From: Chaetoderma sp. LZ-2023a
Lineage: Eukaryota > Mollusca > Caudofoveata > Chaetodermatida > Chaetodermatidae
Length of the DNA: 64,000 bases
Reading direction: 5' to 3'
Assembly: GCA_034401795.1 (NCBI GenBank)
Contig: CM067370.1
Span: 103,668,028 to 103,732,027, forward strand
In this document: one piece after another, positions 42,852-53,555 of the stretch
Layout: each line of letters opens with the position of its first letter
How positions within the stretch are numbered: the stretch's first letter is position 1
Program-made: the position numbers and the translations under genes
The notes under the pieces: generated by a model
What the model saw: the letters and a program-made list of their open reading frames with translations, nothing else
The model's database searches: none
What the model was told of the DNA's origin: nothing

Positions 42852-44600
42852 TTTGACTGGATGTCTGCCTTCTTCTCTAGCTCAAGAATGAGTACGCTCT
42901 TGTTAGTCTTTCTCAAACTGCCATCGGGATGAGCCAGTGAGAATGGCACTAATGATAACTCGTAGGTAAGGACGTATATGATTATGCTGTGACAACAAGG
43001 TGGCCAACAGCCCTTTACACTAACAAATGTTTTTGATCTTCAAGTCTGGGTGGTAATTTCAGAATGTCACTTCTTTGATATTCAGTCTGTCTCTGTTCAA
43101 CGAATGTTGTAGTTTGAGCAATGCTGTTCTCGGAGATGAGCAGGTATGTTGCAGCATTTCGTGGCATTCTTATTCATGTAGCAATGTTGACTAGTGAAGA
43201 AATCCCATAATCACACTCCTCCAGCGAGAAGGACCCATCATAACCTCTCGTACGAACACGATCTGGATTATGTATGGCATACATTTCCTTCATTGTGTTT
43301 GTGATGACTGCTCGTTCATGGCATGTCAGGAACTATTATACAGAGCTCCTGGTCTCGGACTGGTGCATGTCTTACTATCAATGTTGATAGAGCGTTCTAG
43401 GGGCATATCCTTCCACACTTGAGTTGACCGATGGATAACATGGTTCCCAGATATGGATTCTTGATTGATCGCATGGTAGGTCTCTGAGAGCTGGTTCATG
43501 TTAACTAGGTAAACTAGAAAACACTGGGAGTAGTTGTGTAAATCCAAGCCAGTCACAGCCATCCCTATTTTGAGGAAAAAACAGAAGCAGCTGCACCATG
43601 GACACTCCAATAGGCAATTGCCACTTTTCTCGTTTTGGAACTTTATGAACTCTGACTTTAGTGTGATGATGGCATTTCACATCATCAACATGGTGTTCAG
43701 GACAACTAGCCTCCTTCCAAAACTAATTGACACGAAATAAGGTCTATCTACATGTACATCACTGTTCACTTGATTATTTTATGGACACTCACTCCACGGT
43801 TGTAGGATGTCCCTCTCAGGAGGGTCGCAGTTGCCGAACTGCCATACATGCCCGATTTTGTCAGCAGATCCCAAGTGCCAGCCTATGGTGCTTCTTTCCT
43901 AAAACAGCCAGATAGTTGATCACAATATGAAGGCTCCCAAGTGTATAACTATATATTCAAACTATTTTTAGTCACCACTGGATCTCTTTGGAGTTGGCAT
44001 AGATGGCAAGGTGAAATGCAATGGCACTCTCATTGTGGCAATGGCATGTCATCATGCACCGCACATTCTTCATGCAGGCTCTGAGCCACTTGACTTCCAG
44101 ACGAATCAGGTAGCAACAGGTCGCTTTCCACATGCACTATGCTATCTGATGTATTGGAAGAATCAAGAGGCTTGAAGTGACTATATCTTCTTTAGGTAGC
44201 ACTATATCTGGGAATATCTTCTTTGTTTGGTAAGCCTACACACGCTACATAAGAGCTTGATCATACAACCCACACTGTTAAAGTATCATGTGCTGTGGCA
44301 AAGATCGTGCTGTTTCCATCGAAAGTCCCATCGTTATATCATTATTGTCTCCTGCCACATGAACAAAGTCGCCTGGTGAGATATTTGATGGCAACACCAG
44401 CCAGACGGACTCCCTTGTCTAAGATCGCCTTTGCAAGGCCTGTGTCCATAGTAGGAGTCACAGTGGCACATTCTGTTGAGCATGGTAATGAGCTGCTCTG
44501 GCATCATCATATGGCGAATGGCTATTCCCAGAGCCACGGGTTCAGTGATGTTGTTTATAATGTAGAATGAGCTACACGGGTTACAACAACTGGAGCCAGC
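42852..44600 (-). pseudogene. Central part of the fragmented uncharacterised gene
   Basis: On the minus strand, in order: 'ITMLNRMCHCDSYY' (about 44,450), then near 43,400-43,500 'MNQLSETYHAINQESISGNH', 'RSTQVWKDMPLERSINIDSK' and 'RPGAL', followed in a shifted frame by 'CHERAVITNTMKEMYAI' (about 43,260-43,310). The Gly-Asn-His...Val-Trp-x-Asp-Met...Ser-Ile-Asn-x-Asp-Ser-Lys series is the signature of a recurrent, uncharacterised invertebrate protein family; order and spacing fit. Several frameshifts and stops make it a pseudogene. It ends at the insertion point of LTR unit A. Confidence 0.65.
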
Positions 44601-45053
44601 ATAAGAACACTTCTATCATATGAAGAGCTGCTACACTCTAGTGATGAGAATTTACCTTTACCTTCCCTTTTCTCCTTGTTGATAATCAAACATAGTAGCC
44701 CTGTGTTACTAGGTGACCGGACTTATCTATCTTGGTTGTTATTGATCTCTGACTTAGTGATACAGCAGTTTTACACTGTCACTGTAATCTGGCACACGTG
44801 GAGCAGTTCTTTAGATAACCCTGTGTTTGTTTCTCAGTTACATCAGTAAGCAGCATTGATAACATCTTGAATGAATATGCAATTTGAATACATAAATTCG
44901 AACTTAGTGTGATCATATAGCTTATGGAAGAAAGTACCATCTGTAAAATACTTCTTTACTGGAAGTTTGAATAGGTAAGTAGTTTATCCTTCAACTGTCA
45001 TTCTGTCTTCATGCAGAAAGTCTGATATATCTATCCGGCACCGTGGAAATGAC
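44601..45053 (-). pseudogene. Fragment of the same gene, left of LTR unit B
   Basis: A minus-strand reading of about 44,840-44,970 gives 'YLFKLPVKKYFTDGTFFHKL' and 'VINAAY', plausible for the region that precedes the 'LNRxGHC' block in this family. Frames are broken and the assignment is tentative. Confidence 0.4.
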
Positions 45054-47712
45054 TGTAGCGCAGATCGCTCAGTCGGTTACGAGCCAACCCAGGTTAGCCA
45101 GGTGCGAAATGGCCCAGTCTGAGTTGCTCCAAGCCACGCCCCCAATGGTCTATAGGCCAGTGCATGTAGCCCCCGTACAGAGAGTGTAGAATGATAGAGT
45201 CCGTAAAAACGTCTATGGCGCATGCATGCCAGTAAGAGATAGCGCACCCACGCTGTACGGAGAGTGTGGGGATGGCATATATATAGTTACCAGTAATTTA
45301 GGGAATTCCTAATACTGGGCCCTTTCCAGCCATCCTGGTGTGAATCGACACTAGGATTCGTTGGGAAACATGAACCTCTTTACAGATTTGAAATCGGTTC
45401 CGTATTGGCGGAGATATCAGTAAGAGGAAATTGGTCTGAACAATTCTCCAAAGTTGGTTTAGATTGCCATCGCGCATGTGCTGGAAGCGTGACGTCATAA
45501 ACACGTATTCGTCATATGCTATTCTCCCTATGAAGTGTGCGATGATTGGTTGAGCTCTGCTGTGGTGACTGTTGATTGGTCACCTTAGAATATAAAAGGA
45601 CCCGCTCTGGCAGTATTCCTCAACTGGACTGGGGGTTGCCTTGAGCAAGAAACCTTATCCATGCATACAGCATAGAGCTCGCTGTTCTAGCAATCTACAC
45701 CAACGCAGCTTATTTCAGTTCCGGTACTCGTTTCAGTGGCTCGCCAATACCACGAACACCGGCTCAATTTTTACAGCCCTGTGCCAACAGGGGCTAATAA
45801 ACTAAACTAAAAGAAGGTTTCCCATCCGCCAACTTCAGGGACCTTCTGTGAGCTGAGTTGCCATTTTCGGCCTGTAACAACCAAAAACCAGTATGTGAAA
45901 TGATTGGCCTGTACTGATGTCTCACCGAACCTGCCGTACCATGCCAACCGGTGGAGAATAGAAGTAGCATTCATCTAGTGCATCATTATGTTTTGAACTC
46001 TCATTTCTGTCTGTAAACACTGCCTTCAGTGTCGTCAATGAGCTAAGAGATGCAGATCATCTTGTGCCATAAATCTATAACCAGCCTCTTCTGCCAATGT
46101 AGGCAACTTCACTTCTGCCTCAAGTTTTGCGTGCTTCAGCCCCACAGTAAATTGTTATATGACTTGTGTTTAGTTAGTGTCAATGACTATGAAGCGGCAA
46201 CAATTTCTATTATTGCATTTATTCCAAAGAGCTTCGCTAACAGACACCAACATCGAGCATCGCCAACCAATGCCAACATCGAGCTTTTCCAACCAACACC
46301 AACATCGAACTTCGCCAACAGTGGCCAGCATGCGCTGATGACTAACAGGTGCCAACCAAAACTGTTTTGTGCTGTAAAAACGAACGTTGTGCTGATGACT
46401 AATAGACGTTATTTTTATTGTACTATAGTTATCTTACTTTCTGTAGCACTGATTATAAGCAAGCAATCGAAACGGTGATGCTTCACACACTTCCCCTGTA
46501 CCTTCACCGGTACCATTGTCTTTAAGCCAAAGTAGGATTCACTACACAAATATTAATTATAGTAGGTATGTCCTAGCAGTGGACCTCAGGTCAGTTACAA
46601 TACCCCTACGCAGCTAAATGTTAGCTCCAGGGAGTGAATCTCATATGATTCACTCTCACCACGCTTGACGTGGGCTGAAAACGTGGTTCGCGGACTAACT
46701 CCATGGTGACTGGGAGAAGCCAATCAGCTCTTCACATCTTCTGGGCTTCTTCACCCTTCCTGGTAACTAGATACATTGCATGCTCAATGCTTTTGTGTGT
46801 TATCGGTCCATGTCTTGTTATTCGTGGTTGCGCTGACACGTGGTTAGACGTAGCTTATCAGCCTTGGACTCGTCGCCCTTAACATGTATGCGCCGTCGGC
46901 CTGAGGAAGTAGTCCAATGGGTATATCTCGAGATGGCTACCCAGGCTCATCTGCCAGGATGGCAACCTCCCTTAAAGTTAAGTAGGCATAAGCCGCAAGA
47001 GGCATACACCCATATATGTTTGGACGTAACAATTAAAGGTTAGCCTAGCCCCTCAAGAAGGACTGCCAAAATAATGCAGCACCAACTAAAGCAGCGACGA
47101 GCATAAGAGACGACTATGCCAGATTCTGTTGAAGCTGGCCCACTGCCTCCACGTAATACAGCTTGCATTGCACCCCTCACCTAAATAATTATATATATAT
47201 AATTTAGCACACTTTGGCATTGATCTAGATGGGAGTGCGGTCTCGGACGTAACTCCTCCTCCGTTACGGTGTAGTAGGCATTTTCCTGTGACGGAGGCCC
47301 ACGCGAGGCACTTTCCTCTCGCTGCACCAATTTATTGGCCTGTGTGAGGCATTGTTTTATATTGAACTAGTTAGCTGGACTAAGGACTCCTCCTTTACCG
47401 GGGTACCTTTCAGATATATATATATATATATATATTCACTTCATTCTTATTGCGTATAGCGATTCATACTTGTTAGGTCGTCAATACACGTTTGGCCAAC
47501 AAGCCAGCTGACGACTCGCTGGCAGTAATATAACACAAAATTAAATAAGTAAATATCCACCATGCAGAGACACACTGGCTACACCAATAGTCGGGATGAT
47601 ATTATGGTGTTCACCACAGGTGGCAATGGTCGTCTGGACCCACTGGAACGTGAGCGTTCCACCAAACTTTGGAGCTAACCAGCATGGGCGGACCAGCGAG
47701 TACCTCACATAC
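45054..47712 (+). mobile_element. Long LTR-like unit B (diverged)
   Basis: Starts 'tgtagcgcagatcgctcag' (45,054), has TATAAAAGG at 45,591-45,599, the conserved stem-loop at about 47,290-47,322 and a decayed short ORF (47,567-47,690, 'HTGYTNSRDDIMVF' and 'NGRLDPLERERST'). The right end near 47,712 is mutated ('cacatact') and a target duplication is unclear (tgac/tgtc). It is inserted in the fragmented gene, whose sequence resumes at 47,714. It also contains a 'ccaacatcgagc' minisatellite near 46,247-46,330. Confidence 0.65.
45591..45599 (+). promoter_or_regulatory. TATA box of LTR unit B
   Basis: TATAAAAGG about 540 bp from the unit start, preceded by two CCAAT-type 'gattggt' boxes (about 45,544 and 45,573). 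The CRE seen in the other units is lost or unrecognisable. Confidence 0.55.
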
Positions 47713-47713
47713 T

Positions 47714-47859
47714 TGTCGGATTCTGAGGAGGAACTGTGGGAGCAGCGCAGTGCCGGAGCTACATGACAAATGTCTTTCAAGCAACCAATTTACTGCATCA
47801 TTGCATGTTTCTTTTCTCCCCTCATGGAAGCAAGCGTACTGCAGATTAACCTTGCTGAT
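47714..47859 (-). pseudogene. Gene fragment trapped between LTR units B and B'
   Basis: A minus-strand frame with 'SKVNLQYACFHEGRKETCND' and 'AVNWLLERHL'. It is bounded on both sides by LTR units. The reading frame here is the same as that of the fragment beyond unit B' (52,870-53,070), so the two were one exon-like stretch before insertion. Confidence 0.55.
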
Positions 47860-48079
47860 GTATTGTAGCACGGATCGACCGGACGGTTACGGACCATCCC
47901 AGCTAAGCTGAGTGTGGGATGACCATTCCGGATTCGCTCCAGGCACGCCTCCTGAGTAGGATAGTATGCGTGTATAAGCCATATGAGAGAGGTTTTCGCT
48001 TAAAATGGCTAAGTCCGTAAGAACGTGTAGCACGCATGCACATGCGTCAGAGCTTCCCTGACAACATGTTGTAAGTATG

Positions 48080-49690
48080 GGATTGTCTTGTGGGAGTCAT
48101 GACCCCGCCGGATGTCTTATATTTCCGAGTAAGTCCCGAAGAAATTATACTTTGAAAACACCAGGTGAGCTAATGGACCGGTTGACATTTTATACTTTAT
48201 ATTTAACTTAGTAATTACATCAGCAGTGCGGATAATGTTAAATTTCCAGTAAATGGATGATGTGTGAATTTAGCACACTGAAACTTGTTGGATATAGTTA
48301 TATAATCATAACTGAAATAGTCGAATTGATTAGAATAGATCCAACGGTTCTGAGTTGATGTGTATTTGGAAATAGTTTAGATGAAAGTTGTGGCTGTGCA
48401 GTCGGCACACACTTTTATAATATTCAGCAGTCGTTTGGATCAATAGTTTAGAAAATAATCGAAGCATAATAATCAGTGGAATCGAATGTGACAAATGGAT
48501 GTAGTTGATGACGTAGGCAATCTAGATTCTCACATGAGAATGAAACAACATCAGCTGGCAATGAGAACATACAGCTCAGGTGCCTATTCACCCTAGCATC
48601 CTACAGGCTTATCCATCAGTAGGCAATGAACAGGACATGGACATTGTAGCGTCCTGTAGGAATTAATAACATAATCGAAATTTGTATATCAACTATATAT
48701 CACTCATACAATGGTATGCAACAACAACACATTCTGTAATCAAATCAGAACCGGTTACCACCACTTTGTCTATGTGAGGCATCATCTCCATAGAAGAATA
48801 GCACAGAGTTTGATTGGTCAGAATGACGCCACGATCAATGAACGTCGATCAAACTCTGTAGCAAAGAATTTTATAGAATAGGTTTTGTAGTTAACATCGA
48901 AATGAAAGGGATAGTTGATTGGATAGAACGACCAACATTTGTTAGATAGGAACTTCTAGGAAGGGATAAGCAGAAGTTGAATGATGGACTGATTGTCCGG
49001 GCCAATCAAGCTGTGCTTATAACGTACCTAGAAGAATCATTAAAACGGATTCAGCAAGAATCTCATTATCTAGATATGTATAGAACCTCAGAATCAGAGA
49101 TTCTGAAGACTATAAGAGATACACTTTCAGTTATAGGAAGTTAATCAATCCACCATCTCGATTCACTGACCATATCGTTGATGTTCAGTTTTTGTAAGTA
49201 GCTATAGAATAGCAGTAGGAACGTACTTGTTTTGTACCAGTAGGTACTAGTCTGTTGTTTGAGCGATATTGCTCCAATCTAAATTACCTTGTAAAATTCT
49301 GTACAGTTAGCTTTAATAAACACATCATCTTACGTTTATGTGAGACAATAGTTTGGTTTACTCTATCCAGTAGCAAGTAGTATTAGGAATCTGAACACTG
49401 AGTCGGAAGCAACATCCGATCCTTGCCTGATCTTCTTAGTCAGAATAGGCTCAGCAGTCTTATAATAAATATCGTCATTATCATCTTCTCGACGAGGCGA
49501 GCTAGACTGTCCTGAATCCTTCTCCGCCATTGGCTAGCCAGTTGTCGCAGCAACCGTTACAGCATAAGCTTGCCGATAGCGAAGCGGGACCACCGAAGTA
49601 ATCTTGAGTCAGAACACGGAGATCCAAAATCTTCAATGTGTCGGGATTGGGAGAGCATATATGCTTATAGTGTACATAATTGGTACTCGT
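48080..49690. mobile_element. Unidentified insertion inside LTR unit B'
   Basis: Sequence with no counterpart in units A, C or D; homology to D stops near 48,080 and resumes near 49,690 ('ttctcgtcatttttggtacc'). It contains an inverted repeat near 48,808-48,865 ('gcacagagtttgatt' against 'gatcaaactctgtagc') and an AATAAA at 49,315-49,320. No protein domain is recognised and exact ends are not defined. Confidence 0.45.
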
Positions 49691-49991
49691 GATTTTCCCA
49701 AATCGCACCGTTCTCGTCATTTTTGGTACCGATCGGGACCAGAATGAAGCGAGGATTACAGAACACTTTACTATTTTAAAATCCTACCAGAAATGGCCGA
49801 GTTATCGTAGAAACTCCCATTAAATTATTTACAAAATACTGCTTTTGATGTTGTAATCGCGTGTATGCATTAACTGAATGGGGAAATGTGCTGTTCACGT
49901 GATAGCCACGTCACCACTTCTCCCTGCACGCTGATTGGCTACTGCTCGCCCACTGATTGGCTGGAGCGCCTGCCTCTGACTTCACGAGTAG

Positions 49992-50000
49992 TATAAAAGG
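49992..50000 (+). promoter_or_regulatory. TATA box of LTR unit B'
   Basis: TATAAAAGG preceded by 'tgacttcacgagtag' (a decayed CRE, TGACTTCA) and two 'tgattggct' CCAAT boxes at about 49,932 and 49,953. Followed by 'gatcgagagcatcatcgg', the conserved probable start-site region. Confidence 0.65.
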
Positions 50001-52312
50001 GACGAAAAAACGAAGATCGAGAGCATCATCGGCGTGGAAGCCGACCCATTAACAAGACTGCTGGACCAGCGCAGTGCTAGACGCATGAGAACTGCTAACT
50101 GACTGCGGTACCTACATCACAGCAGTGCCATTCGGAATTGAGATCTCCTGCGCCGGTGGACAGTCTTAAGACTTATCCGCGATACAGAATTTTGGAAGCT
50201 CCCGGACAGCCATTGGGGAGGGGGAGGGGGGAGGGGAGGGGGCGGATGGGCGTTGCGGGCTCGATGTGATTCTACAGCATGTAGAGATGATGGTGATTCT
50301 TGGTGGATAGCTTGCCGGATCTTCCGACCACGCTGAAAAGTTGATTCAAACTTGTGTGCTGCATGTCGCGTGTGATAAATAACCTTTAGACCATAGTCTG
50401 GTGGGACTTTGCTCAGTGCGCCGCAAGAGCTATGCGATGTATCCCGCACGGTGTACCCAGTTATTGTACATGCATAATTAATCATAACTGTAGCCCTCTC
50501 TACTAATGGGCAACCTTCAACTCTCCAACTGCCGTCGCCGGACGGAAACTTTACAACAAACTGTTTAAATCATGTATCAGTTAAATTGACTATCTAGTGG
50601 ACATCTTATTACCCATTCTTCTTCACCATCATGAGAGTGTGCCGCATCAATAGTTTGCCTGCAGAAGTCTGCCTGCAGAAATTTGCCTGTGGAAATCTTC
50701 CCTGCATTCAAGATCGTGCCATCTTGCGCTATTTGATATTAGCGCCCCAATTTCAGTGACTTATGAACTCATACCATACCGATGACCAATAGGTACTCAA
50801 GTGGCTATACTATTGTACATTTCATTATTTCCGTAAATGGTACCAATGACTAATATGTGCCTTCCCTGTCATTCCGACCACAATTTTATGCTTTCTGTTT
50901 ATACTGTGAATATTATCTTTATTTTCTGTGGGTGCTCTCAACTAACAGCACTGTAAAATCCTAGACCTGTGATATATCATTAGCAGTGTATTAGTTAGTT
51001 GTGTATATGACAAGTAGCCATCCTAGTTATTATGTTTTGTTTCAATATAAAAACCCTAGGACGCAGTATGCTAGGGATTACTATACAGCAACATTATATC
51101 CACATGACTATATTCCCCCAGCATCAATTTTACACTGAGGTCGCTGATCATGCTCTAATTGCTTGAGCCTGACATCTTACCGACTAAACCTGGCTATTCT
51201 AGCTCAATAGGATAGGTTTAAAGCGGTTAGGGAAATCTCTCCTCAAGAGACGCATAGTGTACGCCTCTTTTAAGGATGTAGTGGATATGTAGCACCACAC
51301 ACCGGCTAGGTTGAGTAAAATTGGCCAATTACCTTAGGGTCACTTATTAATATCGAGTTATTGTCTCTTTCCACGATCCACCACCCGCAAGGCTTAATGA
51401 TTGTTTGGACTACCCATCGACGCGTTAGCAGGATCAGACTCTGGGAAACTATCGGAGGTTTCTGAGTGGTGATAACTAAAGTGCCGATTTACACACACCT
51501 CCCCCTGTATCTTTGGATACTAGTTAGTTAGACTCCCCCGCCAATGTAGGAAGCACCGCGAAAAGAAGTTAATTATATTGTGACACCAGCCTGCAGTGCA
51601 TCTCTGGGCATTCTGGAACTTAACCCTAATGACAGGTAAAATGTTAATTCCATAGCACGCGGTGACGGATGAGATGGGGATCTCCACCCAATTCATTGTA
51701 GTGTCTGGGTGAGGTGTTAGAACCCACCATACACTCACGAGAAGGACACTAGCGGTGGATATCCGTCTCTTTCTCCCAACCATAAATGATATAGCACTTT
51801 CTAAAATTGCTTTTGTGAACTGTAAACTTGTCCTAGTGATGTTATATGTGGTTGCGGGGCAATGGTGGCTGGATCGTTATTTGATTCGGGAGCTATTGCT
51901 CCATAACATGTACGCACGCTATCTTTTGGAGGTATATGCTATGCAAGGCGACCTATGGGAAGATGAGCATCTTCGCCTGTTAGATGAATGTGTCTAAAAT
52001 TAGGCAGGAATGCCTGCCACTTGCGGCCAAAGCTTGTATTCGTATCTAATAACCAAATGGTAGGTCAGAATGCAGCAGAGGGCCCGCATAAATAAAGCGG
52101 TAACTACCAATGCAGTAACTTTGGACCTACATAAGATGGTGGCTTGTGAATTCTTCAGAAATCATTCGTCCCGTCTTCACGTAAACCAGTGTGCATCACA
52201 TTAATTGTGGCTTTACTAGGATTGACCAGCACTTAGCATTTTTGTTTGAACAAAAGAGTGGCCCTTTTGCCAGCTCTTTTCCTCCGCTTCAGCGTTGAAG
52301 GCATTTTCTTGT

Positions 52313-52345
52313 GACGGAGGCCCGAGCGAGGCATTTTCCTCTCGC
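52313..52345. other. Conserved stem-loop in LTR unit B'
   Basis: 'gacggaggcccgagcgagg' then 'cattttcctctcgc' folds as GCGAGG/CCTCTCGC. The same block lies at 40,461-40,493 and 57,802-57,834 (minus), and at 47,290-47,322 and 56,372-56,404 (plus). It is always ~200 bp downstream of the poly(A) signal and upstream of the short ORF. It may be an RNA signal such as packaging or dimerisation; that role is inference. Confidence 0.55.
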
Positions 52346-52608
52346 AACAACAATATTTTGTGTGTTAGGGGTATAATTAGTTTATATTAAACTACCAAGT
52401 GGCCACATTGTGGTGCTCCCTTGTTGGGAAACCGCTGCGGATTTACGGATCTGCGTGGTACCTTCGGCGACACCATGTAGAACGAACAGCGGATAGCTCT
52501 ATGTACTGTATTAGTTGCTCATTACTGTCAAACAAGTGATATTGTTCGTATAGTGAATTATTTGTGACTGTTTAATTATACCATCATGTCCAGACGTTTA
52601 CGTTAGCA

Positions 52609-52851
52609 ATGGACTGTCATACCAGTGACACCAACAGTTGGGACGAGACAGTGAGGTTCAATCTCAGCAGCAATGGTCGCACGGTCCCACTGGAACATGA
52701 ATGTTCCACCGGCTCTAGAGGCCAGTCTTTGTACCTTCCAGAGAGATGTGATACGGGATCCACAACCCCGGGAACCGCAGCTAACCAGCCCTCCTGCACA
52801 TACAGTGCGATGGAGTGGAGCGACATGGCGGACCAGCGCATACCCCCGTGA
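52609..52851 (+). CDS. Short conserved ORF at the end of LTR unit B'
   Basis: 80 codons: 'MDCHTSDTNSWDETVRFNLS', then 'NGRTVPLEHECSTGSR', ending at a TGA inside the last bases of the unit. It is homologous to the ORFs of units A, C and D. An acidic start and Ser/Thr/Arg-rich body, with no known domain. It probably begins a Gag-like protein that in unit D continues past the LTR. Confidence 0.5.
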   Translation: MDCHTSDTNSWDETVRFNLSSNGRTVPLEHECSTGSRGQSLYLPERCDTGSTTPGTAANQPSCTYSAMEWSDMADQRIPP

Positions 52852-52869
52852 GATACAGTATGATGTATT

Positions 52870-53070
52870 TCACGTTCTCTGATATCTAGCTTCAGTTGTG
52901 ACTAGATCTTTACAGCCAGAATTATTGATCCACAACATCTCCTCACCGATCTTTGCGGCTTCAGTTTGCTCAACTATTTGGCATTCTTGAACAATGGATA
53001 TTATGGTAATTTCCTGTACTTTTGTGTGTTTTCTCATGCAGAAGAGGCACCTAGTCCAGTCAGTGAACAT
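52870..53070 (-). pseudogene. N-terminal part of the fragmented uncharacterised gene
   Basis: An open minus-strand stretch with a zinc-like 'TRCLFCMRKHTK' start, a helical middle and 'KDLVTTEARYQRT', a decayed version of the family's 'DLxxxEAxYHxxC' motif. It continues in phase with the fragment at 47,714-47,859 once unit B' and one GTAT are discounted, apart from one stop codon. Confidence 0.6.
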
Positions 53071-53555
53071 TACCTGAGACCTAGGCACTCATGCGATCTG
53101 TAGCAGACGGTGTGCTAATGTTACATGCTTTTTGATGTATCAGTGAGGATGCCGATCTCATGTGCATGCAAAACTGGTTTACTTTGCTTGTAAATATTTT
53201 GTGTCAATTTGGTTGGCATTGAAGAGCAACACTTCACACATTCTTTGCCCAATATACAATGACAAAATATTGCACCGATGCTATACCACAACATGTTTTC
53301 TTATCCCTATAATAAACATGGGAGTGTAAATATTATTTTCTAATTGTCCAGTGATTATGAAACCCATCGAAACTAATAATGGACGACAACAGAAACACAA
53401 TTTTTTCTTATCACAGGAGCAAGGATCTGAGAGAAATTAAATTGTTTAAACCCAACTATAGCAAAGATTTTCCCTGACAGAGTGGTATACTCTAAAACAA
53501 CATCCCATATATGCATGCCCACGGAAGAATAATAATGTGTAATATATGTGCATAT
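53071..53555. other. Unassigned sequence between gene fragment and LTR unit D
   Basis: AT-rich. Minus-strand frames are short. It may include the start of the fragmented gene, but nothing diagnostic is seen. Confidence 0.35.

Larger units (their letters stand above)
47864..52857 (+). mobile_element. Long LTR-like unit B' with 4-bp target duplication and nested insertion
   Basis: Starts 'tgtagcacggatcgaccgg' and ends 'gagataca', flanked by GTAT on both sides (47,860-47,863 and 52,858-52,861). TATA box at 49,992-50,000, AATAAA at 52,091-52,096, stem-loop at 52,313-52,345, short ORF 52,609-52,851. Compared with unit D it carries roughly 1.6 kb of extra sequence between about 48,080 and 49,690. 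Without that insert its length would be ~3.4 kb, like units C and D. A solo LTR by structure. Confidence 0.75.

Noticed and set aside
45054..45130. tRNA-like text 'gatcgctcagtcggttacgagcc' at the start of LTR unit B
   Set aside because: It resembles a tRNA D-arm, but the same place in other units reads 'gatcgaccggacggttacgg' and no T-arm or acceptor stem follows. It is a chance variant of the unit start.
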